From Bombyx mori (Eukaryota; Arthropoda; Insecta; Lepidoptera; Bombycidae): a stretch of DNA of 64,000 nt. The translations under genes were made by a program, and so were the position numbers. Under the pieces are notes generated by a model. That model had not been told where the DNA came from, made no database searches, and worked only from the letters and a program-made list of their open reading frames with translations. The DNA lies in contig NC_085129.1 in NCBI RefSeq assembly GCF_030269925.1, positions 10,779,501-10,843,500 of the forward strand, in the 5' to 3' direction. Each line of letters begins with the position of its first letter. Position 1 is the first letter of the stretch. Below are positions 1 to 10,045 of this stretch, in pieces.

Positions 1-2107
1 AGGGTTGAATGGTTGAATGTGTTTGGAGATGCAACGTACCTAACTGAGCCGATGTCAAAATTGCGTTAAAGGGTGGCATGATTTTAAAAGATCCATCACT
101 GGTATACATTTTTGAATAGATTTAATTGATATTTGATTAAGATCACGAGTTCAAACGATAGCGTTCCAACTTCTTTTTTTTCGTCCCAAAGCTGTGACTA
201 AAACATGTTTGTACCTTTCTACTAAAGTAAAAAAAATTACAGCCACTCATTATGGGATGGTTAATTGATAGCTGACATTTTGAAACACAACGGTGGTTTG
301 TATGTACGCTAGTTTCTCGTGAAAAATACTTAATAAAACAAACATGTAAATTGCGTTTTCAGAAGAAGAATTTCGAAGCATTCAATAGTTCACTTATAGA
401 AATAGAGATGTCGCCACTAAGGTCATGAACCAAAATCCACATTATATGACATTTATGTAATCATTTGCATTCAGAATGTTTATGAGTATTTACTTAAAAC
501 AATTCGAGTGCTAGTTTTAGAATATGTTTATAATAAATATTTACTTTCAAACAAACGTTATGTTAATCGAAATTTAGAAAGTGGATTCATATAGTTACGC
601 GTATTCGTGTGAATCGGATATATTCCAGGAACCCTCATTTGCGAAGAATATTGACAGACCACTACATTTTCCTTGTACGTTAGATTATTAAGGCACTGAG
701 TCGCGGCGGGGTTATTGTTTGACCGCTTATTTTAGTTGGTGCTCGTATAAGCTGGCGGAACATTCAACAAACGCTAGGCGGTGTTGGAATTCTTGGATTT
801 TAACTGTTATATTTTCATCTTCATACTTATTCGAGTTTAATTCTATATTTCATAGAATATCAGTAAAGCTACTATGTTATTACAGAAAGCGATTGTGCTT
901 TGTGATTTTCCCTGTGGTGCTGCTCATATGCACCTTTTAAATAGTTACCCGAAATTTGAGACATCACGTCATTACCGAAAACCGCCTTATAACGCGAGTT
1001 TGAAGTAGAAATTTGTGTTATGTAACTAGTATACCACGCTTCAAAATGGAATGTTCGAGATTTTCATAACACAATGTTAAATTATATACTGATCTTGATA
1101 GGCAGAAGAACTCACCGCCTGTCCCGTCTTAAGTAGATAACGAGTGCATAGATATAACAGAAGTAACAATTATGATGTGGTTGTCCTATCCTGCAATCCG
1201 AAATGCTGAGTTCCAATAGCCACTTTACATCAGATGGGGCCTGAGCTAGTTCACATAAAAATATAATTGAGACAATATCAATTAATACCTGAAGTATGGA
1301 CGTCTCAATTCTCAACAGTATAAGGTTACATCCTCATAATGGATATAAAATATTTTTAAGCATTAAAAATTCATAAGGCTCAAACATGCATCTGGGTACT
1401 TTTGTGCCCGTTGGAACCGGTCCAAATGTTTGGTCAAACACTTAGAACCTAAACTAGTTGGCAGACGCATCATGTACTTTGATTAACGTAATGTAAATTA
1501 AGGTTTTTTTTCGTCGCTTCATTCAATTCCTCTTATCCGTATTGAAGAATCGTACTGAAGATTTTATTTTATATCCAATAACGTGTTAGCGCTTGCGTGA
1601 AACTCACTAGTGCTAATTCTATCACCAAATGTGTGTATTTCATGCTTATTGAAGATGTCGTATCATTGTGAGCACGTAACACCACAACTCTATATCTGCC
1701 TTAAAACAATACTACGTTATATTCTGAAAAATGAGCATTCCAATGCGCAATTGACGGTGGCTAGTAGTAATCCAAGGCTACCTATGGGGTAGCATTACCA
1801 TTGGCCTTGAACAAAAACTTCAGTAATCGAATAATAGTAGATTATAGAATTTAATAACTAGAAAAGTCCACTCATTTATTGCGGACCTTTCAAATACAAC
1901 ACTTTTAGTGTGTTTACAATTGAAATTAAAATCGTCTAATATTTAAGGGAATTTAGTTATAAATGGTGCGTATCCATCGGCAAGTAATTCTCTCCAACAG
2001 TGATTGCGGATAAATTATTCTGTAAAAATTTTAAATTGATCGTGACGTAGACATTTAAGGCGTGTGTATGTGAATGCGATAGTCAGAACCGAAAACTTAC
2101 TTTTTCG
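1..2107. other. AT-rich intergenic sequence, nothing recognised
   Basis: Open frames at 719-940, 1112-1315 and 1610-1792 are short, low-complexity and without recognisable domains. No repeat family recognised. Confidence 0.6.
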
Positions 2108-2262
2108 TATATTTTTTTTCCTACCTATTCTAATAACCTCGCGGGATTCTAGATTCACCGAGTTAGTAGGTGAGCTCACGGGGCTCAAACCTGATGACGT
2201 TGCTAACACGAACCCTAGCACGGGCTCGACGAGAACGATGACCGGTGCTTGAGGTACCTAAA
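2108..2262 (-). mobile_element. Jockey-like LINE 3' end, short
   Basis: A T-run on the left (A tail on minus) is followed by cctacctattctaataacc, gtgagctcacggggct and gacgatgaccggtgcttg-like segments. These are shared with the elements at 35.5, 47.0, 53.1 and 53.9 kb. Only the 3' end is present. Confidence 0.65.
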
Positions 2263-2768
2263 AGCGCCCTTTTTCGTCAACTATTCATAGCTCCGCTTTT
2301 AAATAAACACAATTGTTACGTTTTCTGAATCCGCACTGGTTTGTATTAAAAATATTCTATACATCTCTTCCACGATTATCGTTCATATTCGAATAGCATT
2401 AGGGCACATATCGACAGGTACATGGTACATTGTAAATTATATTTAGGTAAAACTGAGTGACAATGTTATTCCTTGTACCTTTTGATTTAATAGAATTGAG
2501 ATCTCAATTTTGTGTATAAGATCCGAGACGTCTGCACGTTGTGTGCCGTGGGCTCCGGTTAATACTTGGGTCGTTTTCAAATAACCTTAATGTTACCGTA
2601 ATTATCAGTACAGTAAATTGATGTACATGGTCTATATCAATATATTCATTATATTCAATCAATATAACTAACTATATATTATATTCGTCAACACTGTTAA
2701 ATTAGGATTTATACATTAAAAACTACCCCATATCTCATTCGTATCACTAGTTGGCTGAGCATTTAATT

Positions 2769-2961
2769 TTTAATTTATTTATTGCTTAGAAAGGTGGACG
2801 AGCTCGCGTCCCATCCGCTGTTAAGTGGTCACTGGAGCCCACAGACAACAACGTAAAAGCCGCCAACCATTTTGACACAAGAGTTGTAAGTCTCCGTTTT
2901 TACAGTACAACGGCATACAGAAATAGGCAGGGTGGTGATTCCCACCCATGCTAGCTCACAA
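2769..2961 (-). repeat. Bm1 SINE, divergent and 5'-truncated
   Basis: The forward strand reads attgcttagaaaggtggacg, then ttaagtggtcactggagccc and gaaataggcagggtggtg, the reverse complement of the Bm1 3' half. Several internal deletions. Confidence 0.75.
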
Positions 2962-3316
2962 ATATCAAAAGCTATCCGTAAAGTAAATTATAATATAACT
3001 GAATGCAAAACTGAATTGTTATTTTTATTTAATTTTATGTTATGATTAACTTTAAAACAAATGTTAAGCCGGAATTTAAGGCAGCGTGGTTCTAGTGTCT
3101 AATCGTAGGGCAATACAAGAAATGCTGTTGTTTAATTAGGTGTAAACGAATACTAGCATGCACAGTGCTCATATCTCGCTGTGTTTTCTGTAGTTAGCAC
3201 GTCAGTACATAAGTTAGAATCAGTAAACATATTAATCGACAACATGCGCCTTAATACGTGAGCGCTTATGTTCAATTTTCTTAACACGCCACAGACTAGA
3301 TGAATGTAGACGAACA

Positions 3317-3570
3317 TTTTTTTATTTTTTTTTATTGCTTAGACGTGTGGACGAGCTCACAGCCCACCTGGTGTTAAGTGGTTACTGAAGCCCATAGACA
3401 TCTACAACGTAAATGCGCCACACACCTTGAGATATAAGTTCTAAGGTCTCAGTATAGTCATAACGGCTGCTCCACCCTTCAAACCGAAATGCATTACTGC
3501 TTCACGGCAGAAATAAGCGGGGTGGTGGTACCTACCCGTGCGGACTCACAAGAGGTCCTACCACCAGTAA
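3317..3570 (-). repeat. Bm1 SINE, 5'-truncated
   Basis: T-run and attgcttag, then gtggacgagctcacagccca through caagaggtcctaccaccagt. The tRNA-like head is missing. Confidence 0.9.
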
Positions 3571-4956
3571 AAACACATGCATTTTGCAATTCAATTCAAC
3601 ACACAAAATATTCAAAAAATTATGATGTTTTTCATGATCATGAAATACGATAATAATTTGATAATTATTGAGTATTCGCGTAGAGTGATAAATTACATGA
3701 TTTACTACAATCCTAATTGAAATTAGATCGAGACAAGGAAAAAAATAAAAAGTCTGTACTGATATTGATTTGAAAACATGATAAGGTTTTGACGGTTGGA
3801 ATGTTGTTCAAATTGCCACATCAGTGTGCAAAATCGTTAATTCCGTCATCCGCCTTCAAATTGTCACCCTTTATTAACATTTCGTCTACCCTACTAGACC
3901 GAGATCGTTAATTATTTACAATAATATTTTCAATAAGGACTCGCTATTGGTAATTACGTAAATCGTATAGTTATTAATAATAAATGATGCGCAGTCGCAC
4001 GCAATTTTGTCATGAAACTTTACGAAATTTTCCCTTCTCCAAAATATTAAGGTCAGTTTTGCTGGGATAAAATAATATTTGCCCCAGAACTCGAATTACC
4101 TACATACATCACTACTATTAAACGACCAAAATAATTAAAGTTTATTAAACAGAAACAGCCCAATTTCAATATCTAATGACATTCAATAATTTACCATAAA
4201 TTCACTTTGAGTCTTTTTGAGTTGATTTATGTACCTCTATGTAATTCTTTTAGGAAATAAATGTAAACGACTTGATAGGTTCCAAGCTCAGCATTGTCAA
4301 ACATAAAAGTCCCCATAAAATCATTCATTTTAAATTGCGTCTTCTGTCGTGAATCGAACAATCTATGAATTCAAAACATAAAGCCACTTAAAACGTTGGG
4401 CTTGTCCATTGACAAAATTTTCATAGATGATGTAACACAATGACATACCGACGTCCAACAATGAATATTTTTGTAAGCGGACAAAACAAGCACTTGAATG
4501 TTTTTCTTACTTCACGCTGTTTGGGAAACCCTTGAAAACACAATTCAAATATATCTGCGCTAAATTCTCATATTTTTCGGCGCTCCGTTGCTAATGCCAA
4601 CATATGAACGGTTTGCGGAATGGAGACTTCCACTTATGTTTGTTATCTATAAACATTTGATGTTAACATTAAAAGACACAGATTTCATTACTATTTTCTT
4701 TTTAGGGTTCAAGAAGCTAAATGTCATAAAAGAAATCCTTTTGATGTTATGAAATACTTTAAGACCATTATTCTAATAACCGTGCTGAAATTTGAAAGTA
4801 GTTGCTACAAAACGTTGTTCCTAAATTAGAATATATTATAAAAACAAAATTAGTGTTTATATTGCACACATAACGTAGCATTAAAAGAAAAATATTCATG
4901 TAAACTAACTATCAGTAATCCTTCTTAAATTCAATAATACTAAGATATAAATAACA
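3571..4956. other. AT-rich intergenic sequence, nothing recognised
   Basis: No plausible gene, tRNA or known repeat seen. Confidence 0.6.
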
Positions 4957-5230
4957 ACTGGTGGTAGGACCTATTGTAAGTTTTTACTGGTGGTAGGACC
5001 TATCGTGGGTCCGCGCGGGTAGGTACCACCGCCCCGCCTATTTCTGCGTGCGTAATGCGTTTCGGTTTGAAGGGTGGGGCAGCCGTTGTAACTATACTTG
5101 AGACCTTAGAACTTATACCTCAAGGTGTCTGGCGCATTTACGTCGAAGATGTCTATGGGCTCCAGTAACCACTTACACCAGGTGGGCTGTGAGCTCGTCC
5201 ACCCATCTAGCAATAAAAAATAAAAATAAA
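4957..5230 (+). repeat. Bm1 SINE, 5'-truncated, with short 5' duplication
   Basis: Bm1 from actggtggtaggacctat (4985) to gcaataaaaaataaaaataa. The first 18 bases also occur just upstream at 4957-4974, so the 5' junction carries a partial repeat of the element itself. Confidence 0.9.
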
Positions 5231-5700
5231 TCATTTTGTATTTTTTCCTCATCAACAAACAGTTACTATTATCGAATCCTTTATTAAATAAATTGACTAG
5301 TATCTTCAGGGATCGGCTTGCGCGTCGTGCCGTCTCGGTAGTTAATACCATTCCCCATAAGACAAAAAAGGATAGATTGATGAAACGTTTAGACCTGACC
5401 CATATGACTACTGTTGTCGATTTGACCAGTAATATTTCTTGAACATGATGAGCACCTAATGAGACATTCAACTGTGTTCAGGAAGCGGTACAGGATACTC
5501 GAGAATTTCTCAGTCTGGAACCCTAACCAATGGTGACTTGAGTCATAGAAAATCTAAACTGTCGCAATCTAAAATTTGGACAAAAAAGAACAAGTACACG
5601 CAGACGTGAAAGATATTTACTATTCGCGGTCATTCTCGGTAGGAGTCGCTGACTCGGAATCGACAGCAAGGGAATTATAGTTACTAGCAACACTATTTTT
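5231..5700. other. Unassigned sequence between Bm1 and a MITE
   Basis: A slightly GC-richer patch lies around 5305-5345; no gene or repeat family recognised. Confidence 0.5.
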
Positions 5701-6367
5701 GGAACGAATTTCCTTATGGGACGATGCGGAGGGGTACCATAACCGGGAAAAAACGTCCGTAACGTAAGATTTTTATTATTTATATATAGTCTAAGTATGA
5801 TGGCTATACAGTGTCGGATGTATAGTCTACGTGATGACGGTTATTGTTATTATTATTCAGATAAATAGCTGTTTCTTTGTATATTATTATTTTATATTTT
5901 TTATAAATCATTGTGAATAAAATAAAGTTGATTACTTTGTAAAGTAGTTTTTTTTTTATCAATAAAAAGATCATAATAAAAAATGTATACCCGAATAATG
6001 ATTTTCTTTATACCTCGAATAGAACTTAAAATGGGCCCAGAAATCTCCAAACGCTTGAAGGAGGTTACACATGATGCTAAGGCTAGCTGGTACTTTGCAC
6101 AGAGAGTGAGTCTGGCTGTCCAACGAGGCAACGTAGCCAGTATCTTGGGGACTGTGCCTCCTTCAAGCGCATTGAAAGATCTACTGTGTGGGTTGAGTTA
6201 TGTTAAATTATTTTGATATAGGAGTATTTAATAATTAATGCTTTCGTCAATGTAAAACTTATCAAAACGTACTGCAATAAATAAAATAATCCAAAAAAAA
6301 AAAAAAACTTAAAATTAATATTTTTATAATAAGTAACTTCGTTCCTATCCGGTGTCCCACGACACCA
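5701..6367. mobile_element. Non-autonomous DNA transposon (MITE-like) with nested insertion
   Basis: The left end is GGAACGAATTTCCTTAT and the right end is its inverted counterpart at about 6328-6345. The right end is followed by the hairpin GTGTCCCACGACACC. A subterminal block with ggtaccataaccgggaaaaa and cgtccgtaacgtaag is shared with the copies at 38.9 and 20.35 kb. The element is split by a retro-inserted cDNA (6033-6305). No transposase. Confidence 0.7.
6033..6305 (+). mobile_element. Retrotransposed 3' end of an unidentified LINE (or processed transcript)
   Basis: A 273-bp segment lies between direct repeats AACTTAAAAT at 6023-6032 and 6306-6315. It has an open frame to 6216 containing YFAQRVSLAVQRGN and ASILGT. 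AATAAA lies near 6276 and is followed by an A tail. The uninterrupted site is seen in the related element at 38.9 kb. A fragment with the same RGNxASIxGT motif occurs on the minus strand at 30.3 kb, so a LINE family tail is more likely than a processed host gene. The clade was not identified. Confidence 0.7.
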
Positions 6368-6640
6368 CACATCTTTTTTCTTTCCCTTCTTACACTTCTT
6401 TATCTTCGCATAACAGGCCAGTGGATCATAGACAGGTGATTCAGGAGTCAAAAACACTCGAGCAATTCCTTCTACCACTACCATAACTAGCTTACCTTTC
6501 CTCCCCATAACTTCTCATAAATACATGGTGATCGGCTTTTGCTTTTTTCTATAACTAAACATTCGTGCGCTATAAAAATTTTTAGTTTTCCAAATGAAAC
6601 TTAAACCTCACGAATCAAGGTAGATATACATTCAGATTTT

Positions 6641-6790
6641 GTAATTATACTTGAGACCTTACAACTTATATCTCAAGGTGGGTGGCACATTTACGTTGTA
6701 GATGTCTATGGGCTCTAGTAACCACTTAACACCAGGTGGGCTGTGAGCTAGTCCACCCTTCTAAGCAATAATAAAAAATAAAAAAAAAAT
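6641..6790 (+). repeat. Bm1 SINE 3' half
   Basis: taattatacttgagacctta through accaggtgggctgtgagcta and ctaagcaataataaaaaata; truncated at the 5' side. Confidence 0.9.
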
Positions 6791-6887
6791 AGAAAGATTA
6801 CTGTTAGTTAGTTAGCTTACATGAATATTTTTCATTTAAGGCTATGTTATGTGTGCACTGTAAACACATTTTCGTTTTTATAATATA

Positions 6888-6985
6888 CTAGCTGAACCGG
6901 CAGACTTCGTAGTGCCTTAATCGATAAATAAAAGACACGAACAAAAGGAATCCGTCTGACGGGGGGACATCAAAGGGAAAACAAA
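6888..6985 (-). mobile_element. Helitron family A, 3'-terminal fragment
   Basis: It starts CTAGCTGAACCGGCAGACTT, the reverse complement of the family A 3' end, and runs through aaaggaatccgtctgacggg before similarity stops. Confidence 0.75.
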
Positions 6986-7570
6986 CTGAGCTCACCCAGC
7001 CATCTATGCAAAAAAATATATTTGTATCTGCGTGCTCCGATAATAGGTACTTGCTAAAGTTTTAATGAGTTCATTTAAATGTATAAAAAATACGTAAAAC
7101 AGTCTAATCTGTTTCTCGATTCTTTGAGTGGGTCTTAGGTGCTAACCAGGGCAGGCAGGCACACGCGTGCACCAACGGCATTACCTCCCCCTGTTTGTTC
7201 TTTTTTTTTCTTCTCCTCTCTAAACGTTACGTTTCCACAAATACCCTCTTCCGCCGAGATTATTGGAAACTACGCCTTTTTTGTGACCGCACCCGGTTCG
7301 GCTACTTTGTGTAAACAAGAATCCAGTTAGAGAACCCAGATTAACACTTCGTTGATTTCAAGAATGCTTACCTTAATTTACCGTGATAATGTGTTCTTAT
7401 TGAAGGCCTTTACTGTAGTAACCCATTTAAACGGATAATGATTTTATTGATTAAGTAAACTATGTGGATCGGTGCGAATAGATCGAAAGAAGGGTTATAA
7501 TTTAAAAAAATCTTATATTTGAATATATTTTTTTATATTTTAATTTTTTTAATGATAATATTGCATGATT
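6986..7570. other. Unassigned sequence with a pyrimidine-rich GC patch
   Basis: 7139-7330 is unusually CT-rich and open, but the translation is low-complexity (F/S/P runs). No repeat family or gene recognised. Confidence 0.45.
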
Positions 7571-7843
7571 ATATAAATAAATAAATAAATAAATATTTAC
7601 TAACAATCACGCCACATTAACTGGTCCTGTGATAAGTTCGTAAAGAACTTGTGTTACAGGTACCAGATGACGGAAATAAATGTAAGATTTTTTATTATAC
7701 ACATACACATATTTAATATACATCCATAACCCTGGAAAAGACATTTATATTTATCATACAAATATCTTGCCTTGGCGGGATTCGAACCCGCGACCCCCTT
7801 GTGTAGTGACCATGTCACTTACCACTACACCAGACGGCCGTTA
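7571..7843 (-). repeat. tRNA-derived SINE with (TTTA)n tail
   Basis: On the minus strand the head begins near 7843 with GCCGTCTGGTGTAGTGGTAA (A-box-like) and GGTTCGAATCCCG (B-box). About 190 bp of body follows, ending in a TTTA repeat at about 7577-7597. The acceptor stem does not pair well, so this is a SINE and not a tRNA gene. It differs from Bm1 in body and tail. Confidence 0.75.
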
Positions 7844-9039
7844 AATATAATGTTATTTTGAAGTTTTTTATTTGGCTAGTCAGAATTGATATATGGGGTT
7901 AAAAGTATATGAAATAAAGAACATAATGTACAGCGTGTTAAATATGATTTAATTTCGTAATTTTTCTTAGCTATAATGTTTCGGTTTCAGCATTTGAATA
8001 CTTATATTTTGACGCAGCGATACAAGAGCCGTCGTCAAATTACATATATATATTTAATAAATGTATCTAAGCGCATATTTTCATTACACTATTTTTACGT
8101 GTTTGGAATGTTTTAAAATGTCTTTTAACAATTACTTTCTATGGAATATATAGGAATGTATAGCAACGATATACGTTCACATTGTTTTTTTTTTTTGGCT
8201 TTTTATTTGTTTCTACGATTTTCTAAATCCGAATATTGTTCGAGTTCCAAAATAACTATACGACTAGCAAAAGAACAATATGCAATAGATTTATTATGAC
8301 AGCTGTAGAAAAAATTGAAATTCAATATTCGGATTGAGGTAATCGCTTTTTTTACAACATCAACATACAAATGAATACATGACAATACGATACATTTAAC
8401 TAATAACTTTTATTGATTTCAAATTAGCCCAAAAACGGACAAGGGCCTTTTTGGATTTTCTAAATTTTTAGATAAAATTTGTATGTATTACATCGAAAAC
8501 GGTTATTGCCTACATTCAGCATATTCTTAATATAAATAAGGGCAATTTCTACTATAGGTGAACATACATAGACATTTAAATATACTACTATTACAATGCG
8601 AACACAAATACATACATTGCCACCACACATATGGCACAGATCTTATAAATTATTTTACACAATAATGGCCTTTATATACTGGTACTTAAAAGAATTCACA
8701 ATTTAAATCTTTAACGCAATTAAATAGAAAAGACAAAGAAGCATCGATTGAAAATCGACTTTACGAAAACAAGAGATTCAATCCATCATTCACATGCCAA
8801 CACTTAAAATAATATTTACAAAGCTCTCAAATCATACCGAACAGATACACAGAAACATTTGAATTTATCTAATCAAGAACAATTATTAAGGGAATAATTT
8901 CAGTAGAGGAAGTTTATTATGAAAACTAGATCGACTGGCTAATCACGAGAGAGCGACGGTCGGGTACCCATTATTAAATACAAAACATTTTATTACAACT
9001 TTACATCTAACATCTACGTTTAAAATTTTCTGAATAACA
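7844..9039. other. AT-rich sequence downstream of the FGF gene
   Basis: No gene or recognisable repeat; may include the distal 3' UTR if a later AATAAA (8913-8918 or 8989-8994) is used. Confidence 0.5.
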
Positions 9040-9691
9040 TTTATTTCGATAAATAAGTAAACACAATCAGTCCTATTATATTTACAAGCAGTCACGATCC
9101 GGACTTAAAATTTAAGCGTTTTAAATAATAACACACTGAGAATTGACGTAAAGGCATATTAGCTACACTGATAGCGGGCCAGCCGGAGCAATCGAAGGTA
9201 TGGGATGTAGTTCATGTAATGCTGGTGGGTGGCTCACAGCTCGGCCGTCGAGTGTCGGCGCGCCAGCGAGCATCCGAGTGCAACGGTGGTCTGTCTGAAC
9301 ACTCGTGACGACCGAGACTACTATTTGTTCTTTCCACAGAAAACCTTTTTTCCTTTTAGTGCACAGGCCCGGTCGATAGCACACGAACAAACGAGCGCCA
9401 CGATGTTACACGACCTTAAGGAATTTCACAGCTCCGGACGACGTCTCGGCTCGGCGTTTTTTTTTTTACCCCCATTCAAATGTTTGCTCTATCGCTTCAG
9501 CTACCATTCATGCGGCGTTTGAAACGCCGCGGCCACCGCGCCCCACCTAATGCTATCACTGTCCACGTCACTGTAATAATACTGCGGTAGTTGACTAATA
9601 CTCTGTCCACTCACAAAGTCCATCGACAGCTCTGGCAACGAAACGCGCGAAGCGTTGAAGCTTGAAGCTGCTAATTATCGGGAGAGGTTGT
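9040..9691 (-). other. Probable 3' UTR of the FGF gene
   Basis: CpG-rich sequence continues about 500 bp past the FGF stop and then turns AT-rich. AATAAA hexamers on the minus strand lie at 9040-9045 and, further on, 8989-8994 and 8913-8918; the first is the nearest after the GC-rich stretch. A 57-codon open frame out of phase with the FGF lies at 9501-9674. The UTR boundary is inferred, with no transcript evidence. Confidence 0.45.
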
Positions 9692-10045
9692 CTACGTGCC
9701 CTCGCAGTTCCTCCGCCTCTGATGCCTGGCGTGGTGGTGGCGCACACCGCGGCACGGAGGCTTGATGGAGTTCTGCGCTGGAGGCCGTCTACGCTGTGAG
9801 CGCCACTTGGTATTGGCGAGCATGCTGTTGTGTCTGTTGATGTCGAAGTCGTGGGCTTCGTTCATGAAGGAGAAACACTTGTGCATTCTCTCCGGAACGT
9901 TGTTCTTGCCACGACGCAACTGCATCCCGCGCCGGTTGAACCCTATGTACCTGTTTTTGTTGTTCGCGAGTCGGTATCTGTTGTAGCCGTCGACAAATTC
10001 CTCTTTGAATAGGCAGTTGGGCTGCTTCTCTGCTTGGAAACGTGT
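9692..10045 (-). CDS. FGF last exon: C-terminal half of beta-trefoil and basic tail
   Basis: The acceptor is cttcgcag before ACACGT, entered in phase 0. It encodes 117 residues. The first 60 hold the most conserved FGF block: CLFKEEF, then a Y-N-R-Y turn, RYIGFNRRG with the basic heparin-binding-type loop MQLRRGKNN, and the closing KCFSFM. The remaining residues are rich in R, H and Q (WRSQRRRPP, RHHHARHQRRR), which suggests binding to acidic glycans or matrix. The stop is TAG. GC and CpG content is far above the surrounding sequence. The same exon is open for about 39 codons in another frame near its end (see findings). Confidence 0.93.
   Translation of the reverse strand, partial: TRFQAEKQPNCLFKEEFVDGYNRYRLANNKNRYIGFNRRGMQLRRGKNNVPERMHKCFSFMNEAHDFDINRHNSMLANTKWRSQRRRPPAQNSIKPPCRGVRHHHARHQRRRNCEGT

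Noticed and set aside
5106..5471. 121-codon minus-strand open frame
   Set aside because: It overlaps a Bm1 copy and extends into unassigned DNA; the translation includes Bm1-derived residues.
7773..7843. tRNA gene on the minus strand
   Set aside because: A- and B-box-like segments are present, but the acceptor stem does not pair and the sequence continues into a SINE body with a TTTA tail.
9163..9522. Open frames on both strands in the CpG-rich stretch after the FGF stop (9163-9390 minus, 9229-9522 plus)
   Set aside because: They overlap each other, lack family motifs and lie in what is most simply the FGF 3' UTR.
9762..10012. Plus-strand open frames opposite the last FGF exon
   Set aside because: Antisense shadows of the FGF coding sequence.
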